From contig VOIU01000007.1 in NCBI GenBank assembly GCA_007896885.1, positions 1 through 64,000 of the forward strand: DNA of 64,000 nt, written 5' to 3'. The notes under the pieces were generated by a model that worked only from the letters and a program-made list of their open reading frames with translations, was not told where the DNA came from and searched no databases. This document shows positions 1 through 6,286 of the stretch, in pieces. Source of the stretch: Bacteroidaceae bacterium HV4-6-C5C. Lineage in GTDB: Bacteria; Bacteroidota; Bacteroidia; Bacteroidales; Bacteroidaceae. A program made the translations under genes and the position numbers. Positions within the stretch are counted from its first letter, which is position 1. The number at the start of each line of letters is the position of its first letter.

Positions 1-326
1 TTTTGAAAAAACTCTGTAACTAACTAAATTTCAAATATTTCAAAGAGCGTTTTGCGATTTTAATGGGACAGCAATGACATTAAGAATGTTACAAATAAAA
101 ATGTTTGCTTTGCCATATCAATAATTATTGGTTCTTATTCTGCAAAGTTACCCATCACCTCACACAAAAGCATAATACAAATAATGGAAGAAATGACACT
201 TTTTAAGGGAATAAGAATCATATATACATTTATATACTATCATTCAAGGCTATAAAGCAGTTTCAACAAGCCTCCTCTATATATTAATGTCCGATCTAGA
301 ACTCCCCAACAACCTCTATTCAATTC
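1..326. other. Gene-free left edge of the window
   Basis: No convincing coding frame is visible here. A TAACTTTG box on the minus strand (143-150) matches the Bacteroides -7 consensus TAnnTTTG and would drive transcription leftward out of the window. No TTTG box is seen at the usual 19-21 nt spacing, so the promoter is tentative. The rest (151-326) shows no RNA, repeat or terminator that I can support. Confidence 0.4.
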
Positions 327-755
327 TTACTTCAAGCTCTTCTTGAACTGGACAACGGTCAGCAAATCTTCAAGCTGTTCATCAGTACTGATGTCAATAA
401 TCATGGGAATCAATTTTCCGGCAGCCTTTGCTGCGGCAAACTCTTGCTTTATGTTTTCCGAGATATTTAATGCGGCAATAGCTTCAAGATGCTTTTCGGT
501 AAAATAAAAGCTTGTTTTAAAAAAGCCTTTCCATACCGACAACCACAAAATAGTTTTTTTCTTATATACTACTTTAGCAAGCCATGCTTTTCCATCATTA
601 TAATACCTCCATTCAACCGTCAAGCTGTACGTTGCTCCCGATATTGTTTTAAGAAAAGTATCCAATACATTATAGGCAACTTCTCCGAGTGCATCCTTCA
701 AAACCATGTCCGAAGGAAATACCTCCGAATCTCTCAACAGCATTTTTGCTTCCAT
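327..755 (-). CDS. DUF3788 family protein
   Basis: A small cytoplasmic protein of about 142 residues that resembles the DUF3788 family, whose function is unknown. The family-like core is visible as a WRYYNDGKAWL segment, then a KKKTILWLSVW strand and an FFKTSFYFTEK strand, ending in a conserved KKSLK tail. A longer reading frame begins at 809, but a TATATTTG -7 box sits at 785-792 on the minus strand, so the ATG at 755 (MEAKMLLRD) is preferred; MLLRD at 743 is also possible. The gene stands alone and is divergent from the methyltransferase at 874. No signal peptide or membrane segment is present. Confidence 0.75.
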   Translation of the reverse strand: MEAKMLLRDSEVFPSDMVLKDALGEVAYNVLDTFLKTISGATYSLTVEWRYYNDGKAWLAKVVYKKKTILWLSVWKGFFKTSFYFTEKHLEAIAALNISENIKQEFAAAKAAGKLIPMIIDISTDEQLEDLLTVVQFKKSLK

Positions 756-784
756 AATTTTCTTATTTTGTTCTAACAGTCCTT

Positions 785-792
785 CAAATATA
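785..792 (-). promoter_or_regulatory. -7 element of the DUF3788 gene
   Basis: TATATTTG on the minus strand fits TAnnTTTG and lies about 30 nt upstream of the chosen start codon at 755. No TTTG box is seen at the ideal distance. Confidence 0.4.
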
Positions 793-873
793 ATAAAAAA
801 CAAAAGCAAATCATAAAGCGTTTAGTAATCATATCACCGAGGTCTTTTACAAGTCCTCACAGAAAGAAATAAT

Positions 874-1485
874 ATGAAAGATTTTTGGAATGAAAGATAT
901 AGTCAGGCCGAATATATTTACGGCGAAGATCCCAATGCCTTTTTCAAAGAGAGCATTGACAAGCTAAATCCAGGCAGAATATTATTGCCTGCCGAAGGTG
1001 AAGGACGTAATGCTGTTTATGCAGCAAGCCGAGGTTGGCAAGTGGAAGCTTTCGATCAAAGCGCACAAGGACAAGTCAAAGCCACACAATTAGCAGATAA
1101 AGCGGGAGTAAGCATTTCATATACTCTCAGCGAGGGTATACATCCCGATTATTCTCTGGAATCTTTTGACGTCATTGCTTTCATCTATACCCATACCGCT
1201 CCTGATATCCGGACAACCTTTCATTCCGATTTGCTTCCCTACCTAAAAAGCGGTGGCAAAGTGATTCTTGAGGGTTTTAGCAAAGGACACTATCAACACC
1301 AACAGAGCAATCCCCATGCCGGAGGTCCCCCGGAGAAAGATATGCTTTATTCACTCGAAGAGATACCTTTACTGTTCCCAAATTTGGGAATTATACTGCT
1401 GAGTGAGGTAGAAATCACCTTATCCGAAGGAGTTGCGCACAAAGGTGAAGCTTCAGTCATACGCTACATTGGCGAAAAGAGATAA
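874..1485 (+). CDS. Class I SAM-dependent methyltransferase
   Basis: A 203-residue cytoplasmic methyltransferase of the TehB-like small class I type. It opens with MKDFWNERYSQAEYIYGEDPN, a typical N-terminus of this group. Motif I is seen as RILLPAEGEGRNAVYAA (about residues 35-51), where GEGRN replaces the commoner GxGxG, followed by an acidic strand end (VEAFDQS) that should contact the SAM ribose. Motif II/III is around FDVIAFIYTHTAP. The substrate cannot be read from sequence; such proteins act on thiols, metalloids or small metabolites. It is transcribed alone and is followed by a 450-base gap that holds a repeat element. Confidence 0.8.
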   Translation: MKDFWNERYSQAEYIYGEDPNAFFKESIDKLNPGRILLPAEGEGRNAVYAASRGWQVEAFDQSAQGQVKATQLADKAGVSISYTLSEGIHPDYSLESFDVIAFIYTHTAPDIRTTFHSDLLPYLKSGGKVILEGFSKGHYQHQQSNPHAGGPPEKDMLYSLEEIPLLFPNLGIILLSEVEITLSEGVAHKGEASVIRYIGEKR

Positions 1486-1619
1486 GCACCTATAATGAAG
1501 GCTAATAGCACTCAGTCAATACGTAATAATATTTCCCAATTTATGCTCTGACAAATCGAAAAGGAACATTGACTTAATTTCTATCTTATTTAGAATATCT
1601 TTCAAGAGAGGCTATGATA

Positions 1620-1678
1620 AGTATACGATTGATATATGATGAGTATAGGACTGATCTACCATCAATATACGACTGATC
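1620..1678 (+). repeat. 59-bp element with three 22-bp-spaced units, copy A
   Basis: The 9-mers ATACGATTG, ATAGGACTG and ATACGACTG start at 1623, 1645 and 1667, an exact 22-bp period. The whole 59-bp block aligns without gaps, at roughly 80% or better by eye, to the reverse complement of 48039-48097, including a shared TACCATCA between units 2 and 3. The function is unknown. The period of about two helical turns would put every unit on the same DNA face. Confidence 0.75.
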
Positions 1679-1900
1679 TATGATAAGAATAAATCCGATA
1701 TTCCACCACTTTTGAAAGGCATATAAAAGAGACTGATTACAGTATTAATTTGGTTGCGATTTAAGTATTTATAAGCACTTATATTAAAGGAATCAGCAGC
1801 CGGCGGTTAAGAAAGAAGAACAGTACGTTTTGTTTGAGCTTCAACCATCATGAGGAATCAGAAAACTGATGGATATCTTCTGCCAAACCATATAATTCAG

Positions 1901-1908
1901 TAACTTTG
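1901..1908 (+). promoter_or_regulatory. -7 element of radA
   Basis: TAACTTTG matches TAnnTTTG and lies about 30 nt upstream of the radA ATG. No clear -33 TTTG is visible. Confidence 0.5.
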
Positions 1909-1937
1909 CTTTTTGTGAACATAATGACATCAGATAA

Positions 1938-3305
1938 ATGGCAAAAGATAAGACGGTTTACGTATGCAGCAATTGCGGTCAGGACTCCCCAAAATGGGTC
2001 GGAAAGTGTCCGTCATGTGGTGAATGGAATACCTATGTCGAGGAAATAGTACGAAAAGAGCCGGTAAACAGGCATGTGAATACCGGATTGGAGACAAGCA
2101 AGAAAAAGCCGGTCAGTCTCAACGAAATAGAAGCAGATGATGAGCCTCGTATCAATTTGCATGATGAAGAGTTGAACCGCGTACTGGGAGGGGGACTTGT
2201 TCCCGGTTCTCTGGTATTGATCGGTGGTGAGCCTGGTATAGGCAAGTCGACGCTAGTTTTACAAACCGTTTTGCGTATGCCCGAGAAACGCATTTTATAT
2301 GTATCGGGTGAAGAGAGTGCCCGGCAACTCAAGTTGCGTGCCGACCGTCTGACTACTACATCCAGCGATTGTTTGATTATTTGTGAAACTTCACTCGAAC
2401 AAATATTTGTCCACATCAAGAACACCCATCCCGATCTGGTGATCATCGATTCCATACAAACCATATCAACGGAAATCATTGAATCTTCACCAGGCAGTGT
2501 GGCACAAGTAAGAGAATGTTCCGCGGCTATCCTGCGTTATGCAAAAGAGTCGCACACACCCGTATTACTCATCGGGCACATCAATAAAGAAGGCAGTATT
2601 GCGGGCCCGAAAGTGCTGGAACACATTGTGGATACCGTACTACAATTCGAAGGTGATCAACACTATATGTATCGCATTCTGCGAAGCATCAAAAACCGTT
2701 TTGGCAGTACAGCCGAACTGGGCATTTATGAAATGAGGCAGGACGGATTACGGCAAGTAAGCAATCCATCGGAATTACTGTTAAGCCAAGATCATGAAGG
2801 TATGAGTGGAGTAGCCATTGCCTCCGCCATTGAAGGAGTTCGCCCTTTCCTCATCGAAACCCAAGCATTGGTCAGTAGCGCAGTATATGGTAACCCTCAA
2901 CGATCCGCCACCGGATTTGATATCCGTCGTATGAACATGCTACTGGCGGTACTCGAAAAACGTGTTGGCTTCAAGCTGGCACAAAAAGATGTCTTTTTGA
3001 ATATTGCAGGTGGACTAAAGGTAAATGATCCTGCAATAGACCTTGCTGTAATTAGCGCTATCCTGTCCAGCAATATGGATACGGCTATAGAACCGGAGAT
3101 TTGCATGGCCGGTGAAATAGGGCTTTCGGGAGAAATCCGTCCGGTAAACCGTATCGAGCAACGTATTGGTGAGGCTGAAAAACTCGGTTTTAAACGCTTC
3201 ATACTGCCTAAATATAATATGCAGGGTCTGAATACGTCGAAGCTGAAAATAGAGTTGATACCTGTGCGAAAAGTAGAAGAAGCCTTCCGTGCACTATTCG
3301 GATAA
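1938..3305 (+). CDS. radA: DNA repair protein RadA (Sms)
   Basis: A RecA-related ATPase and branch-migration helicase that processes recombination intermediates. All family landmarks are visible in 455 residues, the usual length. An N-terminal C4 zinc finger uses CxxC at 10-13 and CPSC at 24-27. The Walker A motif GGEPGIGKST is at 96-105 and Walker B (DLVIIDSIQT) follows. The RadA-specific KNRFG motif is near residue 252. The C-terminal third is the Lon-like (inactive protease fold) domain with AGGLKVNDPA and GEIGLSGEIRPV. The protein is cytoplasmic. It has its own promoter and is followed within 100 bases by the repeat-flanked GxxExxY gene. Confidence 0.97.
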   Translation: MAKDKTVYVCSNCGQDSPKWVGKCPSCGEWNTYVEEIVRKEPVNRHVNTGLETSKKKPVSLNEIEADDEPRINLHDEELNRVLGGGLVPGSLVLIGGEPGIGKSTLVLQTVLRMPEKRILYVSGEESARQLKLRADRLTTTSSDCLIICETSLEQIFVHIKNTHPDLVIIDSIQTISTEIIESSPGSVAQVRECSAAILRYAKESHTPVLLIGHINKEGSIAGPKVLEHIVDTVLQFEGDQHYMYRILRSIKNRFGSTAELGIYEMRQDGLRQVSNPSELLLSQDHEGMSGVAIASAIEGVRPFLIETQALVSSAVYGNPQRSATGFDIRRMNMLLAVLEKRVGFKLAQKDVFLNIAGGLKVNDPAIDLAVISAILSSNMDTAIEPEICMAGEIGLSGEIRPVNRIEQRIGEAEKLGFKRFILPKYNMQGLNTSKLKIELIPVRKVEEAFRALFG

Positions 3306-3313
3306 CTCCTTTT

Positions 3314-3343
3314 CACCACAGAGTCGCACAGAGTATCACAGAG
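3314..3343 (+). repeat. Inverted-repeat arm left of the GxxExxY gene
   Basis: Starts CACCACAGAGTCGCACAGAG. It pairs with 3791-3820, whose reverse complement starts CACCACAGAGTAACACGGAG: the first 11 bases are identical and most of the following 10 match. The two arms bracket the gene at 3408-3782. The internal CACAGAGT rhythm resembles short dispersed repeats found in many bacterial genomes. Confidence 0.7.
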
Positions 3344-3407
3344 TAAAATAAGAAAAATACACTCTTTATAGAAGCATAAAAGAAGATTTTAAATGTTTAA
3401 ATTATAA

Positions 3408-3782
3408 ATGGAGGAAATTAACGAACTGACAAGGAGTATTCGAAAGAAAGCATTTGAAGTGCATACAACTTTAGGGCCGGGACTTCTAGAAAGTGCTTAT
3501 GAAGAGTGTTTATGCTATGAACTGGTACAATGTGGATTTTCGATTGAAAGGCAAAAAGCTTTACCCATCATTTACAAAAGTATAAAGATTGACGCAGGAT
3601 ACAGATTGGATATTGTAGTCAACAATATGGTTGACATCGAGCTTAAATCTGTTGAAGCTTTACATCCCATACATACTTCACAGCTATTAACCTATCTGAA
3701 ACTTTCGAAAATCAGATATGGATTACTGATTAATTTCAATGTGCAAAGTCTAAAAGACGGAATAAAACGATATATTGTTTAA
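3408..3782 (+). CDS. GxxExxY family protein (PD-(D/E)XK nuclease-like fold)
   Basis: A 124-residue cytoplasmic protein of the GxxExxY family. The name-giving motif is seen as GLLESAY (about residues 26-32). A PD-(D/E)XK-like core is visible: YRLDIVV supplies the acidic residue and DIELKSVE supplies the ExK. This fold is common in nucleases, but family members have no settled biochemical role that I can cite. The gene sits between radA and the FAD dehydrogenase, with imperfect inverted repeats of about 30 bp on either side, which suggests a small cassette that moved in as a unit. Its length is typical and no frameshift is seen. Confidence 0.85.
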   Translation: MEEINELTRSIRKKAFEVHTTLGPGLLESAYEECLCYELVQCGFSIERQKALPIIYKSIKIDAGYRLDIVVNNMVDIELKSVEALHPIHTSQLLTYLKLSKIRYGLLINFNVQSLKDGIKRYIV

Positions 3783-3790
3783 CAAAAAAA

Positions 3791-3820
3791 CTAGGTGTAA
3801 CTCCGTGTTACTCTGTGGTG
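3791..3820 (-). repeat. Inverted-repeat arm right of the GxxExxY gene
   Basis: Reverse complement of the arm at 3314-3343, ending CTCTGTGGTG. It begins 8 bases after the GxxExxY stop codon and ends 6 bases before the ATG of the FAD dehydrogenase, so it forms that gene's immediate 5' leader. Confidence 0.7.
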
Positions 3821-3826
3821 AGAAAT

Positions 3827-5428
3827 ATGATACAAGAATACCAATTGCGTGTGCTGCCGCAAATAGCAGCCAACGAACAGCGATTAATAGAATATATTGC
3901 GAAAGAGAAAGGACTAGATGCACGTACAATCCATGCGACTCGTGTCTTAAAGCGGAGTATTGATGCCCGCCAACGAACGGTTCTCATCAACCTGAATCTA
4001 CGGATTTACATCAACGAAATGCCCAAGGATGAGGAGTATACGCACATCACTTATCACAAAGTGGACGGCAAACCGCAAGTCATTGTGGTAGGTGCAGGCC
4101 CCGGGGGACTATTTGCAGCCTTACGGCTAATAGAATTAGGGCTACGCCCCATTGTTGTGGAACGAGGAAAGAACGTACGTGAGCGGAAAAAAGATCTGGC
4201 TTTGATTGGTCGGGAACAAATGGTAAACTCCGAATCAAATTATAGCTTTGGTGAAGGTGGTGCAGGTGCTTATTCCGATGGAAAACTCTATACGCGTAGC
4301 AAGAAGCGAGGCAATGTGGATAAGATTCTGAATGTATTCTGCCAGCACGGGGCCTCTGCATCCATATTAGCGGATGCCCACCCACATATCGGTACGGACA
4401 AACTGCCTCGTGTCATTGAAAATATGCGCAATACAATTCTGGAATGTGGTGGTGAAGTCTACTTCGAAACCCGCATGGACGCATTGATAATAGAAAATGA
4501 TGAACTAAAAGGCATTGAGACGAATACAGGAAAGACATTATTAGGTCCCGTAGTACTAGCTACCGGACACTCGGCACGCGATGTATATCGTTGGCTAGCA
4601 GCAAACAATGTGGAGATAGAAGCCAAAGGTCTTGCAGTAGGTGTACGATTGGAACATCCTGCCCTACTGATTGATCAAATACAATATCACAACAAAAACG
4701 GTCGAGGTAATTATCTTCCTGCCGCTGAGTACAGTTTTGTCAATCAAGTAGATGGACGTGGCGTATATAGTTTTTGTATGTGTCCCGGTGGCTTTATTGT
4801 ACCCGCCGCTAGCGCGCCCGAACAGATTGTTGTAAATGGTATGAGTCCGAGCAACCGCGGTTCGCGCTGGAGTAACTCGGGTATGGTAGTGGAACTCCGT
4901 CCGGAAGACTTATTAGATCCAAAGTTGAAAGTTGAAAATGAAAAATGGAATGAACTAACGTCTCATAGCACCAGTTCTCAATTAGCCATGATGCATTTTC
5001 AAGAAGCATTGGAGTACAGTTCCTGGCAACAAGGTAATCGGAAGCAGACTGCTCCTGCACAGCGCATGGAGGACTTTACTCGCAAAAAGCTAAGCTATGA
5101 TTTACCTGAAAGTTCGTATGCTCCGGGATTGGTATCCTCTCCACTACACTTTTGGATGCCACCGTTCCTTACTGAGAAGCTAAGTAAAGGTTTTCAGCAA
5201 TTCGGGCGAAGCAGCCATGGGTTTCTCACCAACGAAGCCGTAATGATTGGCGTGGAAACACGTACATCAGCCCCCGTACGAATCATTCGTGACAGAGAAA
5301 CTTTGCAACACATCCGCATTAAAGGATTGTTTCCTTGCGGAGAGGGTGCCGGTTATGCAGGCGGTATCGTTTCAGCAGCCATGGATGGAGAACGTTGTGC
5401 AGAAGCTGCAAAAGATTTCATGAGTTGA
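3827..5428 (+). CDS. FAD-dependent dehydrogenase (NAD(P)/FAD oxidoreductase)
   Basis: A 533-residue flavoprotein of the large uncharacterised FAD-dependent dehydrogenase family common in Bacteroidetes and Firmicutes. An N-terminal domain of about 85 residues precedes the Rossmann FAD motif VVGAGPGGLFAALRL (about residues 87-101). Further conserved stretches are SYSFGEGGAGAYSDGKLYTR, ATGHSARD (second nucleotide-contact motif) and the C-terminal FPCGEGAGYAGGI that closes the FAD site. The substrate is unknown. The frame is open from GTG at 3815, but those codons lie inside the repeat arm, so the ATG at 3827 (MIQEYQLR) is preferred. A LuxR-type gene follows after about 50 bases. Confidence 0.85.
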   Translation: MIQEYQLRVLPQIAANEQRLIEYIAKEKGLDARTIHATRVLKRSIDARQRTVLINLNLRIYINEMPKDEEYTHITYHKVDGKPQVIVVGAGPGGLFAALRLIELGLRPIVVERGKNVRERKKDLALIGREQMVNSESNYSFGEGGAGAYSDGKLYTRSKKRGNVDKILNVFCQHGASASILADAHPHIGTDKLPRVIENMRNTILECGGEVYFETRMDALIIENDELKGIETNTGKTLLGPVVLATGHSARDVYRWLAANNVEIEAKGLAVGVRLEHPALLIDQIQYHNKNGRGNYLPAAEYSFVNQVDGRGVYSFCMCPGGFIVPAASAPEQIVVNGMSPSNRGSRWSNSGMVVELRPEDLLDPKLKVENEKWNELTSHSTSSQLAMMHFQEALEYSSWQQGNRKQTAPAQRMEDFTRKKLSYDLPESSYAPGLVSSPLHFWMPPFLTEKLSKGFQQFGRSSHGFLTNEAVMIGVETRTSAPVRIIRDRETLQHIRIKGLFPCGEGAGYAGGIVSAAMDGERCAEAAKDFMS

Positions 5429-5440
5429 GAAAAATATGAT

Positions 5441-5448
5441 TAACTTTG
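5441..5448 (+). promoter_or_regulatory. -7 element of the LuxR-type regulator
   Basis: TAACTTTG fits TAnnTTTG and lies about 30 nt upstream of the ATG at 5481. A transcript from here would begin near 5455, which argues against the GTG at 5457 as the start codon. Confidence 0.5.
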
Positions 5449-5462
5449 CGTAATCTGTGGTG
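5444..5462 (-). repeat. Third, shorter copy of the CACCACAGA repeat
   Basis: The reverse complement reads CACCACAGATTACGCAAAG, matching the first part of the arms at 3314 and 3791 (CACCACAGA, then T and GCA at equivalent places). It has the same orientation as the 3791-3820 copy and overlaps the regulator's promoter box. Confidence 0.45.
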
Positions 5463-5480
5463 GAAAGAAAAATAAAAGTA

Positions 5481-6092
5481 ATGCATAAACCGGAAATAGC
5501 AATTATTGATTCGAATACCCTGACTGTCATCGGTCTTCAGGGCTTGTTGGAAGAAATTATTCCGATGGCTGTAATACGTACATTCCACTCCTTTGCGGAA
5601 TTTATGGATGATACGCCGGACATGTATGCCCATTACTTTATTTCGTCACAAGTCTACTTTGAACATACCTCATTCTTCTTGGAACGTAAAGTCAAAGCTA
5701 TCGTTTTGACAGGTAGCGACAATATGCCTCAACTATCGGGGGTGCTTACTCTTAATATTTTCCAAGATCAAAAAAGTCTGGCAAAATCGATACTACAATT
5801 ACACCAACATGGACATCCGGGGATGCATCATGCTATGATGCATCCTGCGACTCATCATAGTATGCCGCCACAAGCTGATACAGAGCATGGGCTTTCTGCA
5901 CGTGAAATTGAAGTATTGATACTTATAACCAAAGGACTCATTAATAAAGAAATCGCCGATAAGCTCAACATCAGTCTGACTACCGTAATCTCCCATCGCA
6001 AAAACATCACCGAGAAGCTAGGTATTAAATCAGTGTCCGGATTAACCATCTATGCAGTGATGCATGGTTATATTGAAGCCGGAAGTATTTAA
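5481..6092 (+). CDS. LuxR-family regulator with a His/Met-rich linker
   Basis: A 203-residue DNA-binding regulator. Residues 1-105 look like a degenerate response-regulator receiver: the start (EIAIIDSNTLTVIGLQGLL) fits, but the region that should hold the phosphoacceptor reads PDMYAHYFISS with no Asp at the expected place. Residues 108-128 form a linker with 8 His and 4 Met, likely able to bind a metal or heme. Residues 138-200 are a LuxR/GerE helix-turn-helix (LSAREIEVLILITKGLINKEIADKLNIS). It precedes a TonB-dependent receptor by about 190 bases, so a metal- or heme-responsive control of that receptor is plausible but inferred. The start at 5481 was chosen over GTG at 5457 because of the promoter box. 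Confidence 0.8.
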   Translation: MHKPEIAIIDSNTLTVIGLQGLLEEIIPMAVIRTFHSFAEFMDDTPDMYAHYFISSQVYFEHTSFFLERKVKAIVLTGSDNMPQLSGVLTLNIFQDQKSLAKSILQLHQHGHPGMHHAMMHPATHHSMPPQADTEHGLSAREIEVLILITKGLINKEIADKLNISLTTVISHRKNITEKLGIKSVSGLTIYAVMHGYIEAGSI

Positions 6093-6160
6093 TCACCCTC
6101 GTTTTATATTAAGATTTGCACACAAGCAAGTCACTGACAACCAAAGGAGAGTAGAAATAT

Positions 6161-6206
6161 CCTCATAAATGAGGATTGCATGCCCTACCCGAATACGCTT
6201 ACTTTG
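6161..6206 (+). promoter_or_regulatory. Promoter of the TonB receptor with an upstream palindrome
   Basis: TTG at 6176-6178, a 20-nt spacer, then TTACTTTG at 6199-6206, one mismatch from TAnnTTTG. Immediately upstream is a 14-bp dyad, CCTCAT-AA-ATGAGG (6161-6174), placed where an activator could sit. The leader to the ATG at 6287 is about 75 nt. Confidence 0.5.
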
Positions 6207-6286
6207 CATTCTCAAAAAATCACGCTTAATACCAACCTTATTTTATAGGATATTGTATTGAGCCCAACCTAAATATTATAGAGAAT

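Larger units (their letters stand above)
1486..1937. other. Gap between the methyltransferase and radA
   Basis: No coding frame is seen. The gap contains the 59-bp element at 1620-1678 (three units at a 22-bp period) and the radA promoter box at 1901-1908. The remainder is AT-rich with no further structure that I can support. Confidence 0.6.
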
